Shown: piece by piece, positions 1 to 5,634 of the stretch
How the letters are laid out: each line of letters begins with the position of its first letter
Numbering within the stretch: the first letter of the stretch is position 1
Assembly: GCA_009704225.1 (NCBI GenBank)
Contig: WLEN01000052.1
Span: forward strand, 1 to 5,634
Direction: 5' to 3'
Source: Actinomycetota bacterium
GTDB taxonomy: Bacteria > Actinomycetota > Actinomycetes > Actinomycetales > Microbacteriaceae
DNA: 5,634 nt
The notes under the pieces: generated by a model
What the model was told of the DNA's origin: nothing
The model's input: the letters and a program-made list of their open reading frames with translations, nothing else
Databases searched by the model: none
Made by a program: the position numbers and the translations under genes

Positions 1-523
1 CATTGCTGGAATCCTCACCCACGCTCACGAGATCACCGCGGTGACCAACCAGTTCGTGAACTCGTACAAGCGACTCTGGGGTGGTGGCGAGGCCCCGCCA
101 TTCATAACGTGGGGCCACAACAACACCTCGGCTCTCGTCCGCGTGCCGATGTACAAACCGGGCAAGGAACAGTCTGTGCGAATCGAGTATCGCGGTTTGG
201 ACGCTGCCGCTAACCCCTACCTGGCATACGCGCTCCTTTTGTCAGCAGGGATGAAGGGCATCGACGAAGGATACGAGCTTGCGCCAGAAGCTGAGGGAGA
301 CATCGCGAGTCTCACGGCAACCGAACGGCGTGCACTCGGCTATCGGCCGCTCCCCGAAAATCTGCACCGTGCGTTGCACTACATGGAGGAAAGCGAACTG
401 GTTGCCGAAACTCTCGGTGAGCAGGTCTTCAACTTCTTCATTCGCAACAAACAAGCGGAATGGAACGCCTACGGTCGCCAGGTGACGCCGTGGGAGTTGG
501 ACACGAACTTCCGCCAGTTGTAG
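1..523 (+). CDS. glnA2: GlnA2-type glutamine synthetase-like ligase, C-terminal part (5' end outside window)
   Basis: The reading frame is open from base 2 to a TAG at 521-523 and gives 173 residues of the catalytic domain of a type I glutamine synthetase fold. Visible family blocks are NSYKRL (from 59), then GGGEAP, WGHNN and SALVRVP of the ATP/glutamate site, then RIEYRGLDAAANPYLAYA, matching the conserved R-x-E-x-R...NPYLA strand. The ending LGYRPLPENL...AETLGEQVF...RNKQAEW...QVTPWEL is characteristic of the actinobacterial GlnA2 branch, not of the main GlnA. The tyrosine near the adenylylation position (codon 272-274, GYELAPEAEG) lacks the D-[RK]-[DN]-[LI]-Y context, so control by adenylylation is unlikely. 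In Streptomyces, GlnA2 has been described as a gamma-glutamylpolyamine synthetase, so glutamine synthesis may not be its main reaction; the substrate cannot be decided from this fragment. glnE follows after 2 nt. The start, beta-grasp domain and promoter lie upstream of the window. Confidence 0.93.
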   Translation, partial: IAGILTHAHEITAVTNQFVNSYKRLWGGGEAPPFITWGHNNTSALVRVPMYKPGKEQSVRIEYRGLDAAANPYLAYALLLSAGMKGIDEGYELAPEAEGDIASLTATERRALGYRPLPENLHRALHYMEESELVAETLGEQVFNFFIRNKQAEWNAYGRQVTPWELDTNFRQL

Positions 524-525
524 GC

Positions 526-3399
526 ATGGCCGCAGCACCGAGCCTCACCGATCTAGCCCGAATCGGGTTTGTCGATCTGTCGGGTGCGCGCGAACTTTTG
601 GTTAGCAACGGCTTCGACTCCGAGTGGTTCGCGGTGGCCGCCAGCGCCGATAATGCGGTCCGCTGGCTCGGCCGTTTGGCGGATTCGTCCCGCAAACTCC
701 TCGATTCAGTTCTTGCCGTCGCGGAACATCGATCCGCTCTGATTCGGGTGCTCGGCGCCAGCGACGGTCTCGCCGAATTCCTTGTGCGAAGGCCGTCTGC
801 TCTTGACCGGGTTCTTCCGCCCGAATCGTTGCCCACGGAGGCGGAATACCGTGCCGCATTCGCTGGAGCGGTATCGGTCGACGATATTCGCCTCCGATAT
901 CGCGAGCGTTTGGTAACCATCGCTTCGTGGGACCTCTCGCAACCGGATGCATCTGCGATTGTTCATCTGGTTGGCGCTGCCCTTGCCGACCTCGCCAGCG
1001 CGGTTCTGGACGCGGCGCTTCAACTAGCGAAGGACAGCGTAGACGCACCAGCCAACATCAGGGACAATACGGCTCTCACCATCGTAGGGATGGGTAAAGC
1101 GGGTGCTCGTGAACTGAACTACGTCTCGGATGTCGACGTGATCTTTGTGTGCAGCGCGCGCGGTATTGATTCAAACGACGCGGTCGACGTGGCAACGAAG
1201 TGGGCGCGGTCGATTGTGGCGACAGTCAACGAACCGGGTCTTGAGCCCGCGCTGTGGGAATTGGACACCAATTTGCGTCCGGAAGGCGCGAAAGGTGCGC
1301 TGGTGCGAACGCTGGAATCACACGTGGCGTATTACGAGCGGTGGGCCGAGAACTGGGAGTTTCAAGCCATGCTCAAAGCGCGACCGATGGCCGGTGATGT
1401 CGCGCTCGGCACCGACTACCTCGCCGCACTCTCGGACGTGGTGTGGTCTAGCTCTACTCGTGAAGGTTTCGTTGAGTCGGTCCAAAAGATGCGCGAGCGA
1501 GTAACCGAGAATATCCCCGCCGAGCTCAGGGATGTTCAAATCAAGTTGGGTCCAGGCGGTCTGCGCGATGTCGAGTTCACCGTGCAGTTGTTGCAACTGG
1601 TACACGGCAAAGATGACGAAACAGTTCGCGTGCGCGATACCCTCACGGCAATCACCCGATTGTCGGAGGGTGGCTATATCGGACGTACCGAAGCACAGTC
1701 GTTTTCGAACCATTATCGAGATTTGCGAGTTATCGAACACCGCGTCCAACTCCTTGCGCTACGCCGAACCCATCTCATGCCTCGCGACCCGGAATTGCTC
1801 AGAATCATCGCCCGAGCATCGGGGCTGGCCGAGACCAGTGACGCTCTGTTGACCCGCTGGACTGACATTAAACGAGACGTGCGCTCATTGCACCAGCGCC
1901 TGTTCTATCGCCCGCTACTTTCGGCTGTCGCGAATTTGGGTGAGGACACGATCTCCTTGTCTAGCGTTCAGGCGGAGGCTCGACTGAGCGCGAGTGGCTT
2001 CCGCGATCCCGCCGGCGCCCTTCGACACATTGCCGCTCTGACCTCGGGGATATCACGAAGTGCGGCTATCCAACGAAACCTGTTGCCGGTTCTTTTGCAT
2101 TGGATGACCGAAGGCACGGACGCCGACGGTGGACTTGCTGCTTTCCGTACCATCAGCGACTCGCTCGGTGACTCGCCTTGGTATCTGCGGATGCTCCGCG
2201 ATTCAGTCGGCGCCGCTCAGCGGCTCAGTCGCGTTCTCTCGCTGTCGCGCTACGTCGCCATCCTGATCGAGCGCGTTCCCGACGCGGTTGCGTGGCTTGA
2301 TGACGACGAGAATTTGCGCCCGCGGTCGCGCGCGACATTGATGGCCGAATTCGGTGCAATTGATTCTCGACACGACAATGTAGAAGACGCAGCAAAGGCT
2401 GTTCGTTTCGCGAGAAGGCGCGAGCTCCTGCGCATCGCGTTGGCGGTCGTTCTCGACCTGATCGACATCGAACAGTCCGGCATCGCGCTATCGGACATCG
2501 CAACGGCAACACTTGACGCCGCGACACGACTCGCTCGGCGAGGAATTGACGGCATCGAATTCGCTGTCATCGCAATGGGGCGCTTCGGCGGTCAGGAACT
2601 CGGATTCTCGTCGGATACCGATGTGGTCTGGGTGTTCCGTGAAAACGGAGCGGGCGACTCCGCCCATCAGCGCGCTGAAAAGATTGTTCACTCCATTACG
2701 AGACTCACCGAGGATTTGCGTTTCCCTCTCGATTTAGATGCCGGACTTCGACCGGAAGGCAAAAACGGGCCTCTCGTGCGGTCTCTCGAGGCGTACCGCG
2801 CCTATTACGCGCAGTGGAGCGATATCTGGGAAACACAGGCTCTCATCAGAGCCAAGCCAGTCGCGGGTGACCCCGCCCTGTTGGATGCGTTCGATGAGAT
2901 GGCCGATGCGGTCCGCTACTCAACCGAAATTTCCGATGAGGGAATTCGAGAGATTCGCCGGATCAAGGCTCGTGTCGAGACCGAGCGGCTCCCGTTCGGT
3001 GCGGATGCGTCGCGACACACGAAACTTGGTCGCGGATCACTCAGCGATGTCGAATGGCTGGTGCAACTGTTGCAATTGCGGCACGGGCCCAGCAACGCGG
3101 AAGTTCGGTCGTCGTCAACACTTCACGCGTTAGCTGCCGAGATCGCGAGCGGTTTTGTCGCCGAGGCAGACGGCGCAGCACTTCGGGAGGCCTGGTTGCT
3201 GAGTTCACGCATTCGCTCTGCGACCACTCTCTTTACCGGCAAGGGGTCCGATGTCGTGCCACTGGATCGGCCTGCACTCGAGGGAATCGCCCGACTACTC
3301 GGATACCCCGCTGGTCGCGGCGCAGAGCTTGAGAATGACTATTTGCGTGTCACGCGCCAGAGTCGCCAGGTTTTCGAGCGAATCTTCTATCCGGCCTAA
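526..3399 (+). CDS. glnE: Bifunctional glutamine synthetase adenylyltransferase / adenylyl-removing enzyme
   Basis: This cytoplasmic enzyme adds AMP to, and removes it from, the regulatory tyrosine of GlnA, setting GS activity by nitrogen status. The 957 residues hold two nucleotidyltransferase repeats, as in all GlnE. The N-terminal adenylyl-removase half has GMGKAGARELN at 188-198, the metal-binding pair D202/D204, WELDTNLRPEG at 244-254 and KLGPGGLRDVEF at 340-351 (D348). The C-terminal adenylyltransferase half has MGRFGGQELGF at 684-694, D697/D699, LDLDAGLRPEG at 735-745 and KLGRGSLSDVEW at 833-844 (D841). All expected catalytic acids are present and length is normal (E. coli about 945 aa). 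ATG 526 is preferred over in-frame non-ATG starts upstream (to about 460), which would run inside glnA2, and the residues after it (LTDLARIGFVD) match actinobacterial GlnE N-termini. No strong Shine-Dalgarno is seen, so translation is probably coupled to glnA2. It converges with glnA, its likely target. Confidence 0.97.
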   Translation: MAAAPSLTDLARIGFVDLSGARELLVSNGFDSEWFAVAASADNAVRWLGRLADSSRKLLDSVLAVAEHRSALIRVLGASDGLAEFLVRRPSALDRVLPPESLPTEAEYRAAFAGAVSVDDIRLRYRERLVTIASWDLSQPDASAIVHLVGAALADLASAVLDAALQLAKDSVDAPANIRDNTALTIVGMGKAGARELNYVSDVDVIFVCSARGIDSNDAVDVATKWARSIVATVNEPGLEPALWELDTNLRPEGAKGALVRTLESHVAYYERWAENWEFQAMLKARPMAGDVALGTDYLAALSDVVWSSSTREGFVESVQKMRERVTENIPAELRDVQIKLGPGGLRDVEFTVQLLQLVHGKDDETVRVRDTLTAITRLSEGGYIGRTEAQSFSNHYRDLRVIEHRVQLLALRRTHLMPRDPELLRIIARASGLAETSDALLTRWTDIKRDVRSLHQRLFYRPLLSAVANLGEDTISLSSVQAEARLSASGFRDPAGALRHIAALTSGISRSAAIQRNLLPVLLHWMTEGTDADGGLAAFRTISDSLGDSPWYLRMLRDSVGAAQRLSRVLSLSRYVAILIERVPDAVAWLDDDENLRPRSRATLMAEFGAIDSRHDNVEDAAKAVRFARRRELLRIALAVVLDLIDIEQSGIALSDIATATLDAATRLARRGIDGIEFAVIAMGRFGGQELGFSSDTDVVWVFRENGAGDSAHQRAEKIVHSITRLTEDLRFPLDLDAGLRPEGKNGPLVRSLEAYRAYYAQWSDIWETQALIRAKPVAGDPALLDAFDEMADAVRYSTEISDEGIREIRRIKARVETERLPFGADASRHTKLGRGSLSDVEWLVQLLQLRHGPSNAEVRSSSTLHALAAEIASGFVAEADGAALREAWLLSSRIRSATTLFTGKGSDVVPLDRPALEGIARLLGYPAGRGAELENDYLRVTRQSRQVFERIFYPA

Positions 3400-3445
3400 C
3401 GACGAAAGCGCCACCCGAAGATGACGCCTCGCCGTTGACCGTTGG
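3400..3445. other. 46-nt convergent spacer between glnE and glnA
   Basis: This spacer separates the stop codons of two convergent genes. I found no GC-rich hairpin with a T tract on either strand. A 6-bp match (ATCTTC near 3383 with GAAGAT at 3417) has a long loop and no T tail, so it is not a credible terminator. CCGTTG occurs twice in close succession (3431-3442), with no evident role. Transcripts from the two sides may overlap at their 3' ends, or end by a Rho-dependent mechanism. Confidence 0.5.
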
Positions 3446-4870
3446 CTAGCAGGAGAACGTGGTCTCGTACTCGAAGGGGTGCGGGCGCTGCGCGGACGGA
3501 AGTACTTCCATCGCGCGCTTCATGCTGACCCATTCGTCGATGAGGTCTTTGGTGAACACGTTCCCCTGTAAGAGGAATTCGTGGTCATTCTCAAGTGCGA
3601 TAAGTGCCTCTTCGAGCGATCCAGGGACCTGGGGGATGAGTTTTGCTTCGTCGGCGGGGAGTTCGTAGAGGTCCTTGTCGACGGGTTCGTGAGGCTCGAT
3701 CTTATTGAGGATTCCGTCCAGCCCAGCCATCATCTGCACCGCGAAGGCAAGGTACGGGTTACTTGATGCGTCGGGAGCGCGGAACTCGATTCGCTTTGCC
3801 TTCGGGTTAGTGCCCGTGATCGGGATTCGGATTGCTGCCGAACGGTTACCGGCCGAGTAAACCAGGTTGACCGGAGCTTCGAAACCTTTAACCAGTCGTC
3901 GGTAAGAGTTCATCGTGGGGTTCGTGAACGCGAGGATTGCACCCGCGTGCTTGAGGATTCCACCGATGTACCACCGCGCGATGTCGGAAAGCCCCGCGTA
4001 ACCCTTTTCGTCGTAAAACAAGGGCTTGCCATTTGACCACAGCGATTGGTGGGTGTGCATTCCCGAACCGTTGTCGTTGAAGAGCGGCTTCGGCATAAAG
4101 GTCGCAACCTTGCCATGCATGTCCGCCTCGTTCTTGACGATGTACTTGAATTTGAGCAGGTCGTCAGCCGATTGAACCATCGTGTTGAACCGGTAGTTAA
4201 TCTCACACTGGCCAGCGGTACCCACCTCGTGATGGGAGCGTTCGACCTCGAGGCCGGCCGCCGCGAGTTGGAGACAAATTTGATCGCGCAGGTCGGCGAG
4301 TTTGTCGACCGGGCTGACGGGAAAATAGCCGCCTTTGTGCGGGGTTTTGTTGGCGAGGTTTCCGCCCTCTTCTTTACGACCCGTGTTCCACGCGGCTTCT
4401 TCAGAGTCGACGTGGTAGAAGGACGAGCCACTTGAAACCTCGTATCGCACGTCGTCAAAGATGAAGAACTCCGCCTCCGGCGCAAAGAACGCGGTGTCGG
4501 CGATGCCAGTGGAGGCCAAATACTTCTCGGCCTTCTTTGCAACCTGGCGCGGGTCGCGGTGATAAATCTCGCCGTTGCGAGGGTTGTAAATGTCAAAGAT
4601 GAGAATGAGCGTCTTTTCGACGCGATATGGATCGAGGTACGCGGTCGTCACATCGGGGATCAACTGCAGGTCGCTCTCCGCGATGCCCTGGAAACCCGTG
4701 ATCGACGAGCCGTCGAAGAGTTGGCCGACGGAGAAGAATTCTTCGTCAACGGTGCTCGCGGGAATGTTGAAGTGCTGCTGAATACCGGGGAGGTCGGTGA
4801 ACCGAATGTCAAGGAACTTGACGTCTTCCTTCGTGATGTACGCAAGAACCTCTGCTGGGGTCTTAAACAA
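3446..4870 (-). CDS. glnA: Glutamine synthetase, type I, adenylylation-regulated
   Basis: GlnA condenses ammonia with glutamate using ATP, as a cytoplasmic dodecamer. In the 474-aa form the usual type I blocks appear in order: FDGSSI at 52-57 with D53, APEAEFFIFD with metal ligands E132/E134, HHEVGTAGQCE with E215/E223, KPLFNDNGSGMHTHQS at 261-276 with H272, N321, E331, GNRSAAIRIP with R343, and RIEFRAPDASSNPYLA at 360-375. KIEPHEPVDKDLY at 390-402 fits the adenylylation signature fully, so Tyr402 is the predicted GlnE target. The frame has no ATG near its 5' end. TTG at 4870-4868 is chosen because it follows AGGAGG by 4 nt and gives MFKTPAEVL, the family's usual N-terminus and length. An upstream TTG at 4903 would add 11 residues (485 aa), turning the ribosome site into Ala-Gly-Gly-Lys. 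A GlnR-type operator lies 60 nt upstream. The C-terminus (YETTFSC) departs from the common FELYYDV-like ending, but the length matches. Confidence 0.98.
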   Translation of the reverse strand: MFKTPAEVLAYITKEDVKFLDIRFTDLPGIQQHFNIPASTVDEEFFSVGQLFDGSSITGFQGIAESDLQLIPDVTTAYLDPYRVEKTLILIFDIYNPRNGEIYHRDPRQVAKKAEKYLASTGIADTAFFAPEAEFFIFDDVRYEVSSGSSFYHVDSEEAAWNTGRKEEGGNLANKTPHKGGYFPVSPVDKLADLRDQICLQLAAAGLEVERSHHEVGTAGQCEINYRFNTMVQSADDLLKFKYIVKNEADMHGKVATFMPKPLFNDNGSGMHTHQSLWSNGKPLFYDEKGYAGLSDIARWYIGGILKHAGAILAFTNPTMNSYRRLVKGFEAPVNLVYSAGNRSAAIRIPITGTNPKAKRIEFRAPDASSNPYLAFAVQMMAGLDGILNKIEPHEPVDKDLYELPADEAKLIPQVPGSLEEALIALENDHEFLLQGNVFTKDLIDEWVSMKRAMEVLPSAQRPHPFEYETTFSC

Positions 4871-4930
4871 TTTTCCTCCTGCTGATCGGGTTAATCTGCT
4901 CAATCGATTGCCTCACGGTACCGAGAACAT
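4871..4930 (-). promoter_or_regulatory. glnA 5' leader with two short palindromes
   Basis: This 60-nt stretch between the operator and the start codon should hold the transcription start and the 5' untranslated region. It contains a perfect 10-bp palindrome, CAATCGATTG (4901-4910), and a perfect 8-bp palindrome, CGGTACCG (4916-4923), five nt apart. I could not assign a convincing -35/-10 pair, and I see no riboswitch-like fold. The palindromes may be chance. Confidence 0.35.
4875..4880 (-). promoter_or_regulatory. Shine-Dalgarno of glnA (decides the TTG start)
   Basis: The minus strand reads AGGAGG, then AAAA, then TTG TTT AAG, a full anti-16S complement 4 nt before the codon that begins the conserved MFKTP N-terminus. 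It selects TTG 4870 over the other in-frame TTG at 4903. The upstream TTG has only a weaker GAGG 7 nt ahead of it. Confidence 0.85.
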
Positions 4931-4968
4931 GTGTCTTAACCGTCACACGAATGTTTCGGGGATGTTAC
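4931..4968 (-). promoter_or_regulatory. GlnR-type nitrogen-control operator upstream of glnA
   Basis: Read on the minus strand, four pentamers sit exactly 6 nt apart: GTAAC (4968-4964), GAAAC (4957-4953), GTGAC (4946-4942) and GACAC (4935-4931). This is the alternating a/b half-site layout described for GlnR in Streptomyces and mycobacteria (gTnAC and GAAAC, each followed by 6 nt). Only one core position deviates, the third base of the last half-site. The box lies 60 nt upstream of the glnA TTG and 11 nt after the DUF4191 stop. The known role at glnA promoters is nitrogen-dependent control by the OmpR-type regulator GlnR. PhoP can compete at such sites in Streptomyces. No glnR gene is in the window, so the regulator is inferred from the site alone. 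Confidence 0.8.
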
Positions 4969-4979
4969 AAACAAGCTGA

Positions 4980-5634
4980 CTAGCGAGGTCGTGGTGCGCG
5001 CATCTTGGTTGGATCGATGCCCTTGGGCATCATCGACGCGGGAGTTTTTGCGATCGAATTCAAACGATTCGACACCACAACGATTTCGGCGGGACGAACG
5101 CGTCCCTTGATTTTGTAGAGCGCGGGGAAGAACTCTTTCAGAGTCAGGCCATCCGAACCGACGTGTAGGAGGTTGACGGGAACTCCGGGAACAATGCGTT
5201 GCACCTCTCGGCGGGCGTCCTCGACAAGGGGAGCGACGCGGGACCGAACGCCTTCCGACACGATGACCACCCCAGGTTTGCCGACGACGCGGTAGACGAT
5301 GTCCTGGGTTTTGTTCATTCGAATCGGCGTATCGTTGCCACGCCACGAGCGGCGCAACTGATTCTTGATGAGAGCAGATACCGCTCCGGGTTGCCCTTGA
5401 AGGTTTGAGTACATCAGACGTTGAGTCAATTGACCGAGCACGATGAGGAACCCGAGCAAACCGGCGAGGACCCCGAAAATGATGGAAACAACGAAGCTAA
5501 TTGGTTCGCCGCCGGTCGCCATGATTGCGAACGCAATTCCAGCCGCAATCGGGCCGAGCGTGCCCAGGATCAGCCAGAGAAGTGCGAGGCGGTCCCGTTT
5601 GATGACGAGGACAAGGACGTCAATGATTTGACGG
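4980..5634 (-). CDS. DUF4191 family two-helix membrane protein (5' end outside window)
   Basis: The frame is open from the window edge to a TAG at 4982-4980 and shows 217 residues. It should not be started at the internal ATG at 5522, because the 37 codons upstream encode family sequence, including the first membrane helix. Visible parts, numbered from the first in-window codon, are a basic amphipathic entry (RQIIDVLVLVIKRDR), helix 1 at about 16-39, helix 2 at about 45-67, and a soluble domain opening with YSNLQGQPGAVSALI. The domain contains VYRVVGKPGVVIVSEG and ends in PKGIDPTKMRAPRPR, the usual DUF4191 close. No catalytic motif is recognised and the function is unknown. In actinobacteria this gene commonly lies between lipA and glnA (Rv2219 in M. 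tuberculosis), so lipA may lie upstream. It ends 11 nt before the glnA operator with no terminator seen, so read-through into glnA is possible. About 15-30 N-terminal residues are probably missing. Confidence 0.88.
   Translation of the reverse strand, partial: RQIIDVLVLVIKRDRLALLWLILGTLGPIAAGIAFAIMATGGEPISFVVSIIFGVLAGLLGFLIVLGQLTQRLMYSNLQGQPGAVSALIKNQLRRSWRGNDTPIRMNKTQDIVYRVVGKPGVVIVSEGVRSRVAPLVEDARREVQRIVPGVPVNLLHVGSDGLTLKEFFPALYKIKGRVRPAEIVVVSNRLNSIAKTPASMMPKGIDPTKMRAPRPR

Noticed and set aside
491..508. W-E-L-D-T-N encoded both at the GlnA2 C-terminus and in GlnE (from 1255), with 15 of 18 bases identical
   Set aside because: In GlnE this block belongs to a family-conserved catalytic motif. 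The match is short and ends after about eight codons, so coincidence is more likely than duplication or recombination.
460..525. In-frame upstream extension of glnE (22 more codons)
   Set aside because: It would overlap the conserved glnA2 C-terminus, has no ATG start and does not resemble GlnE N-termini. ATG 526 fits both operon spacing and family alignment.
438..1048. Overlapping minus-strand open frames of 100-160 codons opposite the 5' part of glnE
   Set aside because: They are Arg/Ser/Pro-rich shadows typical of GC-rich coding DNA, and the plus-strand frame is fully explained by GlnE.
4046..4435. A 129-codon plus-strand open frame opposite glnA
   Set aside because: It is an antisense shadow of conserved GS coding sequence, with no ribosome site or recognisable domain.
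3910..4596. A 228-codon minus-strand open frame rich in Arg, Thr and Ser inside glnA
   Set aside because: It is a frame-shifted reading of glnA, whose true frame carries every GS motif. The composition is low-complexity and no family is recognisable.
4871..4990. Attempted -35/-10 assignments for glnA (e.g. GTGACG or TTGTAA with TTAAGA or GATTAA)
   Set aside because: No pair had both acceptable hexamers and 16-18 nt spacing, so no promoter core is claimed.
4980..5522. DUF4191 gene starting at the ATG at 5522 (180 aa)
   Set aside because: The open frame continues upstream to the window edge and encodes the first membrane helix and basic segment typical of the family, so that ATG is internal.

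Overview
The window is a nitrogen-assimilation locus from an actinobacterium. Four genes are visible: the 3' end of a GlnA2-type glutamine synthetase (GS) gene (+), a complete glnE for the GS adenylyltransferase/adenylyl-removase (+), a complete glnA for the main type I GS (-), and most of a gene for a two-helix DUF4191 membrane protein (-). From memory, the order DUF4191 - glnA facing glnE - glnA2 is that of Mycobacterium tuberculosis Rv2219 to Rv2222c. The small RDD-family gene that lies between the DUF4191 gene and glnA there is absent here. The moderate-to-high GC by eye, short spacers and protein relationships fit a Microbacteriaceae-like actinobacterium. That family placement is inference.

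Layout. Bases 1-523 encode the last 173 residues of GlnA2. glnE starts 2 nt later (526-3399, 957 aa), so the two almost certainly share a transcript. glnE and glnA converge across only 46 nt, with no convincing terminator. glnA (4870-3446) is best started at a TTG codon behind a perfect AGGAGG, giving 474 aa. The 109-nt gap upstream of glnA carries a well-formed GlnR-type operator (4931-4968) and a 60-nt leader. The DUF4191 gene ends 11 nt upstream of the operator, and its 5' end lies outside the window.

How the genes work together. GlnA makes glutamine from glutamate, ammonia and ATP. It carries the textbook adenylylation signature with target Tyr402. GlnE adds AMP to that tyrosine through its C-terminal domain and removes it through its N-terminal domain. 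GlnA2 lacks the adenylylation consensus although it shares an operon with glnE, so the modifying enzyme is transcribed with a GS it probably does not modify, and against the one it does. The GlnR box suggests that glnA is also controlled by nitrogen at transcription.

No mobile element, CRISPR array, RNA gene or unknown multi-gene system was seen. This is a conserved core region. Its points of interest are the operator, the glnA start codon and the missing RDD gene.
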